This document shows positions 1-6,926 of a DNA stretch of 18,761 bases, in pieces. Each line of letters opens with the position of its first letter. Position 1 is the stretch's first letter. This DNA comes from JBKBUF01 sp046290815 (GTDB lineage Bacteria; Bacteroidota; Bacteroidia; Cytophagales; Cytophagaceae). Under the pieces are notes generated by a model. The model worked only from the letters and a program-made list of their open reading frames with translations. It did not search any database and was not told the origin of the DNA. The stretch lies in assembly GCA_046290815.1 (NCBI GenBank), contig JBKBUF010000049.1:1-18761 (forward strand). Reading direction: 5' to 3'. Position numbers and translations under genes: made by a program.

Positions 1-65
1 AGAGCTTGCTCAAACAAGCCCTCAAATTCCTTTAATTTTTCGTCTTTGTTGTTTTTGGTGTTCAT
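1..65 (-). CDS. N-terminal fragment of an unidentified protein
   Basis: An ATG at 65 (reverse strand) opens a reading frame that stays open to the left edge, giving about 21 residues beginning MNTKNNKDEKLKEFEGLFEQA. The visible part is very charged, rich in Lys and Glu, and looks helical. A second in-frame ATG 18 bases upstream (at 83) would add MLNYTF, so the true start is uncertain. The gene begins 22-40 bases after the stop of the HEPN-like gene and on the same strand, so the two are probably co-transcribed. The fragment is too short to name. A partner of the HEPN-like protein is possible but only inferred from position. Confidence 0.45.
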   Translation of the reverse strand, partial: MNTKNNKDEKLKEFEGLFEQA

Positions 66-105
66 AAAAGTATAATTTAACATTTTTTTACTTTTATGAC
101 ACAGT

Positions 106-621
106 TTATTTTACAGCCTCAAAAGAGCTTTCTTTCATTGTCAATGAAGAGTTTTCTGAAATAAATTTAATCAATTCAGCTGAAGTATATTCCCCTATTT
201 CCATGTGATGATGCACAATCAAATTTCTGATTTCCCTATACAACATCAACTGATTCCATTGTTCTAACATTAAATCTCTTTCACCAGGAACAGCATTTAT
301 GATATAGGAAAAATATTGCGGAAGCTTTTCAAAATAAAATACCCTGCTGTTACCATCATACATAGCATGCATCATACAAACCTTCTTAAATGCATATTCA
401 AAAAACGCATAGCACCCTGTATACAAACTATGAGTTAAAAAATTTTCAGTATCAGGATTAAAAAGTACAAATTTTTCACCTACCTCCCATTTCGTAATAT
501 CAGCGGAAGCAATTGTTTCTTCCGGAACAGATAATGCAGAGTTTTGAATTTCCTGCTGCAGGAAATCAAAATGAGAATTTATCCGAGCCGCTAATTCAGC
601 AAAAGCCGTGGTCTTATTCAT
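106..621 (-). CDS. HEPN-like domain protein (putative)
   Basis: This is a 171-residue soluble, mostly helical protein with no signal peptide or membrane segment. Near its C-terminus (residues 132-137) it has R-N-L-I-V-H, followed by two more His residues. That fits the RX4-6H signature of HEPN domains, where a polar residue (N, D or H) usually follows the Arg; in active members this motif forms the RNase site of toxins and defence proteins. The rest of the chain, including an aromatic-rich stretch around residues 66-110, matches nothing I recognise by name. HEPN membership therefore rests mainly on this motif and the helical, late placement. The gene is followed closely on the same strand by the gene at the left edge. 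It diverges from the Crp/Fnr regulator across a tandem-repeat region. It could instead be a non-catalytic protein with a chance motif. Confidence 0.5.
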   Translation of the reverse strand: MNKTTAFAELAARINSHFDFLQQEIQNSALSVPEETIASADITKWEVGEKFVLFNPDTENFLTHSLYTGCYAFFEYAFKKVCMMHAMYDGNSRVFYFEKLPQYFSYIINAVPGERDLMLEQWNQLMLYREIRNLIVHHHMEIGEYTSAELIKFISENSSLTMKESSFEAVK

Positions 622-660
622 TTTGAAAAATACAAATTAATGAATAAAACATAAATTTTA

Positions 661-764
661 TCTAATATCCAATATCTAATATCTAATACCAATATCCAAT
701 ATCTAATATCCAATATCTAATACCTAATATCTAATATCTAATATCCACCCTCCAATATCTATCC
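661..764. repeat. Heptanucleotide tandem repeat TCYAATA
   Basis: Fifteen consecutive heptad units fill this stretch. Twelve are TCTAATA, TCCAATA or CCTAATA. One unit (689-694) has lost its first base, and two near the right end (744-750 and 758-764) have degenerated. The third base alternates irregularly between T and C, so the units are not identical copies. No frame is open through the array. It lies in the 185-base gap between the diverging HEPN-like and Crp/Fnr genes and ends 42 bases before the regulator's start codon. Unit gain or loss could shift promoter spacing for either gene, but that is inference. Confidence 0.9.
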
Positions 765-806
765 TCATTTCTTCGTAGTTATTCACTAATTCACTAAATT
801 CGTGTC

Positions 807-1388
807 ATGTACGAGCAGTTACTTAAGCATATTTCCGATAAAATAAACCTGGAACCAAAGGATCAGGAAGTCATCAAATCTTTTTTTACACCAAAAAAAT
901 TAAGGAAAAAGCAATATTTGCTTCAGGAGGGAAATGTCTGCGATTTTTCTGCTTTTGTAATCAGTGGATGTTTGAGATCCTTCACCGTGGATGATAAAGG
1001 AAGTGAACATATTATGCAATTTGCTACAGAAAACTGGTGGATAAATGATATGAGTAGCTTTCTCACAGGTGAGCCAAGCACTTTTAATATCGACGCACTG
1101 GAAGATACAGAAATGTTAATTCTGACCAGAGAAAAACAGGACTTGCTATTTGATAAACTTCCCAAATTTGAAAGATACTTCAGATTACTATTGCAAAACA
1201 GTTTTGTTTCTCTTCACAAAAGACTTTTATGCGAAATGAGTGTTACTGCGGAAGATAAATACCTGAACTTTCTGCAAAGATTTCCCGACCTTTTTCAGCG
1301 TGTGCCTCAGCACATGATTGCCTCTTATCTCGGACTTACACCCGAAACCCTTAGCAGAATAAGAAAAAAACTTGCTGAAGCTCGATAA
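807..1388 (+). CDS. Crp/Fnr-family transcriptional regulator
   Basis: A 193-residue cytoplasmic regulator of the usual size for Bacteroidota Crp/Fnr paralogues. Residues about 25-115 form the cyclic-nucleotide-binding-type beta-roll, with QEGN and ISGCLRSF typical of the fold. A long dimerisation helix follows, then a C-terminal winged helix-turn-helix. The recognition helix contains E180-T-L-S183-R184, the ExxSR pattern with which FNR reads TTGAT half-sites. Only C45 and C55 plus a Cys in LLCEMS are present, and there is no N-terminal Cys cluster, so it is not an iron-sulfur FNR. The usual Crp phosphate-cassette residues for cAMP are also not evident, so its signal is unknown. Two FNR-like boxes start 15 bases after its stop codon, before yceI, which is its most likely target. 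Confidence 0.9.
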   Translation: MYEQLLKHISDKINLEPKDQEVIKSFFTPKKLRKKQYLLQEGNVCDFSAFVISGCLRSFTVDDKGSEHIMQFATENWWINDMSSFLTGEPSTFNIDALEDTEMLILTREKQDLLFDKLPKFERYFRLLLQNSFVSLHKRLLCEMSVTAEDKYLNFLQRFPDLFQRVPQHMIASYLGLTPETLSRIRKKLAEAR

Positions 1389-1403
1389 ACACCCCTTATA
1401 TTC

Positions 1404-1417
1404 TTGATCAGGATCAA
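1404..1417 (+). promoter_or_regulatory. FNR/Crp-type box, perfect TTGAT-N4-ATCAA
   Basis: The site reads TTGAT CAGG ATCAA, an exact match to the FNR consensus palindrome. Its centre (1410.5) lies about 65 bases upstream of the start site predicted from the -7 element at 1464. That is close to the -61.5 class I position. The neighbouring regulator carries the matching ExxSR recognition helix. Confidence 0.7.
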
Positions 1418-1426
1418 TTGTAATTC

Positions 1427-1440
1427 TTGACTTACATCAA
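1427..1440 (+). promoter_or_regulatory. Second FNR/Crp-type box, TTGAC-N4-ATCAA
   Basis: The site reads TTGAC TTAC ATCAA, one mismatch from the FNR consensus. Its centre is 23 bases, about two helical turns, downstream of the first box. It lies about 42-44 bases before the predicted start of transcription. That is the class II activator position and covers where a -33 element would be; none is seen. Confidence 0.65.
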
Positions 1441-1463
1441 TGCATAAAGGGATCCATATCCTG

Positions 1464-1471
1464 TATCTTTG
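1464..1471 (+). promoter_or_regulatory. Bacteroidota -7 promoter element for yceI
   Basis: TATCTTTG matches TAnnTTTG exactly. No TTG is found about 20 bases upstream, so the promoter appears to depend on an activator bound at the adjacent FNR-like boxes. The predicted transcript starts near 1475-1478, which rules out the upstream GTG at 1471 as the yceI start. Confidence 0.65.
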
Positions 1472-1509
1472 TGTTAGTAATAAGTCAAAAACAAAAAATC
1501 AAAATATTT

Positions 1510-2109
1510 ATGCAGATCAAAAAATCAATTTTAGCTCTGGGAATTATTATCGCCATTGTAGCATTGGCATTTTCTCCTAAAAATATCACCGAATACAATG
1601 TTGATAAAAATAAAAGTAAAGTAGCCTGGGTAGGCAAAAAAGTAACCGGAGAACATTCTGGTTTTATTCAGATTGCAGATGGAAAATTATTAGCTGAGGG
1701 CGGAACTTTTACCGGAGGAAGCTTTTCCATTGATATGAATTCCATAACCTGTACTGACCTTAAAGATGCAGGTTATAATGGCAAACTTGTAGGACACCTT
1801 AAATCTGAAGATTTTTTTGGGGTAGAAAAACACAAGACATCTAACCTTGTAATCACTAAAATAACATCAACCGGAAAAGACCAGTACAATGTAAAAGGAA
1901 ATCTGACTATTAAAGGCATTACCAAGGAAATTGAATTTCCTGCAACAATCACGGTTAATGCGAATGATGTTACAGCTAAAGCAAAAATTGTTGTGGACAG
2001 GACATTGTACGATATCAAATATGGTTCAGGCAGTTTCTTTGATAATCTCGGAGATAAAGCGATCGATAATAACTTTGAATTGAACGTTGATCTGGTGGCG
2101 AAAAAATAA
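1510..2109 (+). CDS. YceI-family protein
   Basis: A 199-residue exported protein. Residues 1-22 form a basic N-terminus and long hydrophobic segment (MQIKKSILALGIIIAIVALA) that acts as signal peptide or anchor. The rest is a YceI-type lipocalin-like beta-barrel, with YNVDKNKSKVAWVGKK at the start of the domain and NLTIKGITKEIEFP in its middle. Family members bind polyisoprenoid or fatty amide-type ligands in the periplasm; the physiological role is mostly unknown. I chose the ATG at 1510 over the GTG at 1471 because the latter overlaps the -7 element. The upstream FNR-like boxes suggest control by the adjacent Crp/Fnr regulator, possibly in response to oxygen, nitrogen oxides or redox state. 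A terminator 21 bases downstream makes the gene monocistronic. Confidence 0.9.
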   Translation: MQIKKSILALGIIIAIVALAFSPKNITEYNVDKNKSKVAWVGKKVTGEHSGFIQIADGKLLAEGGTFTGGSFSIDMNSITCTDLKDAGYNGKLVGHLKSEDFFGVEKHKTSNLVITKITSTGKDQYNVKGNLTIKGITKEIEFPATITVNANDVTAKAKIVVDRTLYDIKYGSGSFFDNLGDKAIDNNFELNVDLVAKK

Positions 2110-2130
2110 TTAATTCAAATTCTTAAAGGC

Positions 2131-2178
2131 GCGCAAAGAATGCCGGATTAGTTCCGTGTATTCTTTGCGATTTTTTTT
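2131..2178 (+). terminator. Rho-independent terminator after yceI
   Basis: A perfect 10-base stem (CGCAAAGAAT at 2132-2141 and ATTCTTTGCG at 2160-2169) closes an 18-base loop. One A and eight T follow at 2171-2178. It ends the yceI transcript before the next gene. Confidence 0.88.
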
Positions 2179-2324
2179 GCTTAAAATCTATCATTTAAAA
2201 CATACCCGGATTTATTTCTTTTCACAAACAATTAGTGCACAATAAGATAATTTGAATTTCTGATTTCACCCAAACCAACTTTTTACAGCAATTGTTGAAA
2301 TCATAGGAGAAAAAGAAAGGCAAA

Positions 2325-3026
2325 ATGAGAGAGAATGTGAATATATATCCTTCCGAAACTACATATAGCAAAGTAAGAAGGATTTCATGGGGAGCCATTA
2401 TTGCAGGTGCAATTCTGGCGGTGGTAATTCAAATGACTTTAAGTATTCTGGGTTTTGGAATTGGTATAGGGACCGTTGATTTCACCTCTCCTAACCCCGC
2501 ACAGGGTCTGGGTACAGGTTCATTAATCTGGTGGGTGGTAACAAACCTTATCTCAATATTCATTGGTGCCTGGGTAGCTGGTCGTCTGGCAGGGGTACCT
2601 AAACCATTTGAAAGTATGATGCACGGTCTGCTAACTTGGGGTGTGTACACCATTATTAGTTTTTACCTTCTTACTTCTGCCGTAGGCGGAATATTGGGTG
2701 GTGCGACTAATTTTATAGGAGGAACCATGCAAACAGTAACTTCCGGTGCAATGGCAGGTGGACAGGAAACTGTTGATCCGCTACTGAAGGAGCTGGAAAA
2801 AAGAGGTATCACCATAGAAGAAGGTGAACAAAAACTTAAAGAAATGGATACGGAAAAACTGAAAGAGCAAGGTCAGGCTTTCGGTGAGGACGCGACTCAA
2901 ATTGCTTCACGTGTCGGAATATTTATGGCAATTGCATTGATCCTTGGCGCAATAGTTTCTTTGGTAGGTGGAAAAGTCGGAGAACCACATGACCTTGACA
3001 GAAGAGATGTAAATTTAAGAACTTAA
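2325..3026 (+). CDS. Conserved four-helix membrane protein
   Basis: A 233-residue inner-membrane protein of no established function. The first helix (about 20-48) starts with RRISWGAIIAGAI, a motif shared by a family often labelled YrzE-like or, without good reason, PhnA-like. Further helices lie at about 66-89, 100-127 and 194-216. Between helices three and four is a hydrophilic segment (about 146-195) rich in Glu and Lys. The gene has its own purine-rich leader (AGGAGAAAAAG at 2303-2313). It stands between two terminators and so appears to be transcribed alone. Similar proteins are often seen among stress or envelope genes, but nothing here fixes its role. Confidence 0.8.
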   Translation: MRENVNIYPSETTYSKVRRISWGAIIAGAILAVVIQMTLSILGFGIGIGTVDFTSPNPAQGLGTGSLIWWVVTNLISIFIGAWVAGRLAGVPKPFESMMHGLLTWGVYTIISFYLLTSAVGGILGGATNFIGGTMQTVTSGAMAGGQETVDPLLKELEKRGITIEEGEQKLKEMDTEKLKEQGQAFGEDATQIASRVGIFMAIALILGAIVSLVGGKVGEPHDLDRRDVNLRT

Positions 3027-3050
3027 TTTCCTTTACCGGATAAGTTATAC

Positions 3051-3083
3051 AAAAAAGTCATCCTGCTTTCGGATGACTTTTTT
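3051..3083. terminator. Bidirectional terminator between converging genes
   Basis: A perfect 13-base stem (AAAAAAGTCATCC at 3051-3063 and GGATGACTTTTTT at 3071-3083) closes a 7-base loop. A-runs on one arm and T-runs on the other supply a U-tract in either direction. It therefore serves both the membrane-protein gene to the left and the porin gene to the right. Confidence 0.9.
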
Positions 3084-3120
3084 ATTTTGACTCCTACTAA
3101 GTTATTCTCATTTTTTCAGA

Positions 3121-4335
3121 TTAAATTCCAAGCTCCATCTGAAAACCTAAACTTAAAAAATCTCTTGGTGTTATAACCATAGTCCTGCCCTGCTGATGAA
3201 AGGAAAAATTTGATTGTAACTTCAATCTGTGGGCACGAAGATATTTGGTTACTCCTACAGTATAAACATCTTCTGTATATTCAAAATCTCTCAGTCTTGA
3301 CTCAGGCCTTATGTTGGCGTAGCGCATTGCAAGTTCAAAGTTGTTAATAAAATTATAGCTACCCTGTATCATCTTACCGTTTCCTGATATTATATGCCTT
3401 CTGTCACCAGCAGAATTAAAGGTAAACGGATTACCTGTTTTCCTTTCTATATATTCTCCGTAAACAGCAAAACCACGATACTTTACTAACCCGTCAAAAA
3501 TATATGTTTCAATAGTACGCATTTCATGAAGGTCTCTTCCGATCTGCCCTCCGCTCCTTCTTGCTCTTTCGTTGAAACTTAGCCCTCCTGCAAGAGAAAC
3601 TTTCACTGTCTCTTCTCTTTCAAGATCCCCTTCAAAGTAATCACCATTATTTTTAAACAAACCCAAAGGAAGTAATTCTATTCTTCCTGTGTATGCCAGA
3701 CCACCATTGGTGAGGATGACATTCCTTCCTTCACCGGATGTTAAAGCTCCTTTAACCATATAATGGAATTTGCCCAAGTTCCCAAGATAATGGGTCTGGA
3801 AACCAAAATCACGGTCAATATTAAAAGTAGCGTTAACAATAGAACGATCGATAAATTGCAAATCGCCTGAAGAAACAACTCTCTGTCTGTTGCCGGGCAG
3901 CTTAGTCTGACCAAAGAATAATGTTAAGCCTTTTACAGGTCTGTAATATATTACCGCATCTCTTACCACATTAGGACTTTCGTTAATGGTATTCACCCCA
4001 TGCCTTACACTCCAATCCATGTCTCCTCTGGAAAATGAAAGTTGTATCATATAGGTAAGCTTGGGATTATACATAAACCCTTCAATTCTTAACCTTAGCC
4101 TTCTTACTCTGGCTTCGATTTCAGAAGCGCTCAAATCTTCGGTAGAATTGGTAGTATAAACTGCACGGTTCTGCATCCTGAATCTGAAATTCACAGAAAA
4201 AGAACTATCAGGTGCCGTTACCGCAATACCTCTTTTAAAACTAAAATACGGCGTGGCTCCTGATGATGTTTGACCAAAACTTTTTATCGGGATAAACAAA
4301 GCTGAAATAACAGCTAAGGAAAACAAATATTTCAT
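3121..4335 (-). CDS. OprO/OprP-type outer-membrane porin
   Basis: A 404-residue outer-membrane protein with a clear signal peptide ending near residue 22 (SFGQ-TSSG). The mature part has the alternating strand pattern of a large beta-barrel. It shows features typical of the OprO/OprP family: VNFRFRMQNRA in an early strand, ARVRRLRLRIEGF, a strand ending LFFGQTKLPGNRQRV, and FNIDRDFGFQ. Pseudomonas members take up phosphate or polyphosphate, but in Bacteroidota the family is used broadly, and the specificity loops cannot be judged here. It is the last gene after the S4 and SRPBCC genes on the same strand, 35 bases downstream of the latter. It could be co-transcribed or use its own promoter. 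It ends at the bidirectional terminator. Confidence 0.85.
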   Translation of the reverse strand: MKYLFSLAVISALFIPIKSFGQTSSGATPYFSFKRGIAVTAPDSSFSVNFRFRMQNRAVYTTNSTEDLSASEIEARVRRLRLRIEGFMYNPKLTYMIQLSFSRGDMDWSVRHGVNTINESPNVVRDAVIYYRPVKGLTLFFGQTKLPGNRQRVVSSGDLQFIDRSIVNATFNIDRDFGFQTHYLGNLGKFHYMVKGALTSGEGRNVILTNGGLAYTGRIELLPLGLFKNNGDYFEGDLEREETVKVSLAGGLSFNERARRSGGQIGRDLHEMRTIETYIFDGLVKYRGFAVYGEYIERKTGNPFTFNSAGDRRHIISGNGKMIQGSYNFINNFELAMRYANIRPESRLRDFEYTEDVYTVGVTKYLRAHRLKLQSNFSFHQQGRTMVITPRDFLSLGFQMELGI

Positions 4336-4370
4336 TGATGGAATGGTGTGAAATTTAATGATTTATTGTT

Positions 4371-4754
4371 TCATTCTCCTTCGTAGAATTCTCTCAACTC
4401 TCCAAAGTAGTTGTGTGTCCACCCGTCTACCATATCATCGTAGGCTTCATCAGGTATGTTTTTATGAATCAGCTCAACAGAGGTGCCTTTCTTATCAGGA
4501 TGAAGTTTAATAGTTACAATGGAAGGGTCGTCCTGCTCACCGAAATACCATTCCTGAACAATTTTTTTATTCTCTTCAAATTCTAAATTTCTACCTGAAA
4601 TGCTTCCATCCCACAATGAAAATTCAGTTCCGGGTACTGCTTTCATCTCTGCTTTATCACCTGTCCATAACTGTATGGTAGGTTCAAAAGTAAGCGCAAG
4701 GTAAACTTCCTCTGGTGGAGCAGGTATTATAAAGTACTTTTTGAAATCTTTCAT
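4371..4754 (-). CDS. SRPBCC / AHSA1-like domain protein
   Basis: A 127-residue cytoplasmic protein with a single START-like helix-grip fold. It opens with the characteristic beta-strand and PAPPEEVYLALT helix start. LWTGDKAEMKAVPGTEFSLWDGSISGR in the middle and a final amphipathic helix beginning DDMVDGWTHNYF complete the Aha1 C-terminal-like pattern. Such proteins bind small hydrophobic ligands or act as chaperone cofactors; the ligand cannot be told from sequence. Its start overlaps the end of the S4-protein gene in the string TGAAATG, with just one base between the stop and start codons, so translation is probably coupled. Confidence 0.85.
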   Translation of the reverse strand: MKDFKKYFIIPAPPEEVYLALTFEPTIQLWTGDKAEMKAVPGTEFSLWDGSISGRNLEFEENKKIVQEWYFGEQDDPSIVTIKLHPDKKGTSVELIHKNIPDEAYDDMVDGWTHNYFGELREFYEGE

Positions 4755-4755
4755 T

Positions 4756-4974
4756 TCACTGGTTTTTAATGACGATTAAATTACCCTCAAATTCAACCCT
4801 GTCTCCCGCACGTAATTTCTTTCTCTTTCTGGTTTCTGTTTCACCGTTTACTATTACCTCTCCATCCTCAATCACAATATTCGCTTCCCCGCCTGTACTT
4901 ACCAGTTGCAGAAGTTTCAATAACTTGTTTAACTCAATAAACTCATACCCTTCCAGAGTAAATTCAATTTCCAT
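4756..4974 (-). CDS. Small S4-domain RNA-binding protein (YbcJ-like)
   Basis: A 72-residue protein made almost entirely of one S4 domain. FIELNKLLKLLQLVSTGGEA forms the two-helix RNA-binding face. The strand GEVIVNGETETRKRKKLRAGDRVEF carries the basic patch, as in YbcJ-type and RluA-associated S4 modules. I chose the ATG at 4974. An in-frame ATG at 5052 would add 26 residues foreign to the family and lies upstream of the -7 element at 5008-5015. The gene leads a likely operon with the SRPBCC and porin genes. A role in rRNA or tRNA handling is expected for the family, but the target is unknown. Confidence 0.87.
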   Translation of the reverse strand: MEIEFTLEGYEFIELNKLLKLLQLVSTGGEANIVIEDGEVIVNGETETRKRKKLRAGDRVEFEGNLIVIKNQ

Positions 4975-5007
4975 GAATCGATTATTAATTTTTCTGCTAA
5001 TATCCGA

Positions 5008-5015
5008 CAAATGTA
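5008..5015 (-). promoter_or_regulatory. Bacteroidota -7 element for the S4/SRPBCC genes
   Basis: On the minus strand this reads TACATTTG, an exact TAnnTTTG. It predicts a start near 5001 and a leader of about 27 bases before the ATG at 4974. No convincing -33 TTG is seen at the usual distance. Confidence 0.55.
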
Positions 5016-5124
5016 TCAATTGTTTATTATTATTTATCCACCGGAAACCCAAATTATAAGTATTTAAAATTCTGCAACTTGAATAATACTAAAAACAAAA
5101 GGATCAGTTAGCTGATATTTGTTT

Positions 5125-5133
5125 AGGGGGGAG
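5125..5133 (+). promoter_or_regulatory. Unusually strong ribosome binding site
   Basis: AGGGGGGAG lies seven bases before the ATG at 5141. Shine-Dalgarno sequences are weak or absent before most Bacteroidota genes, so this G-run stands out. It also confirms the chosen start. Confidence 0.5.
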
Positions 5134-5140
5134 TGTAAAA

Positions 5141-5776
5141 ATGGGAAGAATATATTCAGTGATTATAACTTTATTGTTTAGTCTGCCGGCCATTAAGGCC
5201 ACAGCCCAAACTTATCAGAAAGGAAATATTGTTGTGGATGGCTATCTGGGCGGACCCAACTTTACTACAGGAATAGTTAGGCTGGCATACATGACCTCTC
5301 AAAAATTCGGAAACGAAAATCCGGTGTCTGTTACGGGTACAGGTCCTTTCGGGTTCAAGGCCGAATATCTTATCACAGAAAAAATCGGAATAAGCGGAAA
5401 TTTCAATTATGCCAATACAAGAGTTTCCGGAACTATCAGAATTAATCACCCGGATCCGGAAACGGAAGAAACTACTACTTCCACTTTTGATTACGCTGCC
5501 TCTATAAGAAGAATTCGTATAATGCCAATGCTAAATTATCACTTTGGTAAAAATGAAAAATTTGATCCATATATTGCTTTCGGGATCGGGTATAATTCTG
5601 TACGATTGAGAGAGACCAAATACAACGTCGGTGGTGTAAATTTACCTTTAGGCTCTTATGCCATGAGAGGTGAATTAGGATTCAGGTATTATTTTATTCC
5701 AAGGTTAGGTGTAAGCGGACAACTGGGAGTTGGTGGTGGCCCGCTGATTGCAGCAGGCCTGGCCGCCAAGATATAA
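5141..5776 (+). CDS. Small outer-membrane beta-barrel protein
   Basis: A 211-residue exported protein. Residues 1-22 are a signal peptide cut after TAQ. The rest alternates short beta-strands and turns in the manner of an eight-stranded barrel of the OmpA/OmpW-like superfamily (OMP_b-brl type). Strands include FGFKAEYLITEKIGISGNFNYA, MPMLNYHFG, DPYIAFGIGYNSV and ELGFRYYFIPRLGVSGQLGVG. The gene stands alone on the plus strand, divergent from the S4 operon. It converges on the carbohydrate operon with three bases between stop codons. A ligand or partner cannot be assigned. Confidence 0.82.
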   Translation: MGRIYSVIITLLFSLPAIKATAQTYQKGNIVVDGYLGGPNFTTGIVRLAYMTSQKFGNENPVSVTGTGPFGFKAEYLITEKIGISGNFNYANTRVSGTIRINHPDPETEETTTSTFDYAASIRRIRIMPMLNYHFGKNEKFDPYIAFGIGYNSVRLRETKYNVGGVNLPLGSYAMRGELGFRYYFIPRLGVSGQLGVGGGPLIAAGLAAKI

Positions 5777-5786
5777 ATTTTATCTT
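5768..5786. terminator. Weak AT-rich hairpin across two converging stop codons
   Basis: AAGATA at 5768-5773 and TATCTT at 5781-5786 form a 6-base stem around a 7-base loop. The stops of the barrel gene (5774-5776) and of the GH26-like gene (5780-5782) both fall inside or on it. It may serve as a small shared terminator, but it lacks a clear T-run and a GC-rich stem. Confidence 0.3.
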
Positions 5787-6907
5787 CGTCTGCCCTCTTC
5801 CTTTTCAAAGCCTAACTGTTTGAATAGATCAGGTGAAGCATGTAGCCATTGAGGACCAGAGATGGTTTCAATCCATTTTGTCTTTATAAATTTATTCGCC
5901 TCTACCCGACTGTCTCCCCAATATCCTTGTGCATACGGAGGTCCCCACATTGGCTGATCATCCCAGTTAGCATTAATGTAGGCCACTACTTTAATGACAT
6001 CTTTGTTTTTCTCAATATAATTAAAGAAGGGAACATACCATTCATTCCAGATTTCATCTGCCTTTTTCTTTACCTTACCCATACCTGAAGGTCCATCTAA
6101 TATAGGTCCTATATTACGCTTAGTCAGGTTAGCAAGATCATACCCTTGAGGACTTGCTTCACATACCATCACAGGTTTCTTTTTTGCCCTTGCAAAATTC
6201 AATATTTCATCTGTCAATTCAACCTGTACCTGACTGTTAAGAAACCAGGAGTAACCTACCCAGTCAACATATTCATCGCCCGGATACCATGCTGATATAT
6301 CTTCATGTCTTCCATCCATGAGTTCATCCACCGGTGAAGTACATGCCTGCCATACAGTTGCACAGTTTTTGACTTCCAGTTGTTTAAATATGTCCACAAT
6401 CCTGATCCATGCTTTTTTAAATTCTGTTGGATCATAGTGATTCCATGCACCGTCAAACTCATAACCAATTCTTAAAAAAACAGGTCTGTTGGCATTCAAA
6501 ATCCATTTGCCCAGAGATTTTATTTGATTATCATAGGTTCCTGATGCTATTGCACCACAGGCATCAACCATGTAAAGACCAATGGAAATAGCAGAATTCC
6601 TGTAAGCAGGATTATCAACTATGCACTGTGCACAAATATCACCGGAACCATAATTGGTAGTGGTGTACAAACCTGCAAGAGATGGTAAACTGGAGTAAGT
6701 AGTTATACCTCCAGGTTTAATGGAAATTGCATCTGTATAGCCTGTTCTTTCCGAGCCCGGAAATCCTCCTACGGCCCACATATCCTGGCCGATGATCATC
6801 AAAATTTTATTATCCGCAGGTTCAAACTTTGCTCTGTCCTGAGCAAATATTTTAACAGGTATTGCAGCAAACATCAGTACAATGAAATATTTTTTAATGA
6901 CGCTCAT
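5780..6907 (-). CDS. Exported GH26-like glycoside hydrolase (paralogue 1)
   Basis: A 375-residue secreted enzyme of clan GH-A, most like family GH26. Residues 1-23 are a signal peptide (cut near FAQ-DR). The (beta/alpha)8 barrel carries RPVFLRIGYE150FDGAWNHY with the likely acid/base Glu150. It also has WYPGDEYVDWVGYSWF (about 207-222), a GH26-type strand, and PVMVCE250AS with the likely nucleophile Glu250. GH26 beta-mannanases have His before the acid/base Glu; here it is Tyr, which argues against mannan. Three Cys (92, 95, 117) may form a disulfide. It is the last gene of the MFS/GH43/GH26 operon, 19 bases after its paralogue. A xylanase, possibly beta-1,3-xylanase, is my best guess; substrate is unproven. 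Confidence 0.75.
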   Translation of the reverse strand: MSVIKKYFIVLMFAAIPVKIFAQDRAKFEPADNKILMIIGQDMWAVGGFPGSERTGYTDAISIKPGGITTYSSLPSLAGLYTTTNYGSGDICAQCIVDNPAYRNSAISIGLYMVDACGAIASGTYDNQIKSLGKWILNANRPVFLRIGYEFDGAWNHYDPTEFKKAWIRIVDIFKQLEVKNCATVWQACTSPVDELMDGRHEDISAWYPGDEYVDWVGYSWFLNSQVQVELTDEILNFARAKKKPVMVCEASPQGYDLANLTKRNIGPILDGPSGMGKVKKKADEIWNEWYVPFFNYIEKNKDVIKVVAYINANWDDQPMWGPPYAQGYWGDSRVEANKFIKTKWIETISGPQWLHASPDLFKQLGFEKEEGRRR

Positions 6908-6926
6908 AAGATCCGATTTTAATTGT

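Noticed and set aside
661..764. CRISPR-like array
   Set aside because: Units are seven bases and contiguous, with no spacers; it is a simple tandem repeat.
807..1388. True oxygen-sensing FNR
   Set aside because: It lacks the cluster of Cys residues that binds the iron-sulfur centre; only the DNA-reading helix is FNR-like.
1471..1509. Upstream GTG start for the YceI protein
   Set aside because: The GTG overlaps the -7 element, so it would not be in the transcript; the signal sequence begins at the ATG at 1510.
5780..6907. Assignment of the exported hydrolase as a beta-mannanase
   Set aside because: The His that precedes the acid/base Glu in GH26 mannanases is Tyr here, so a mannan substrate is not supported.
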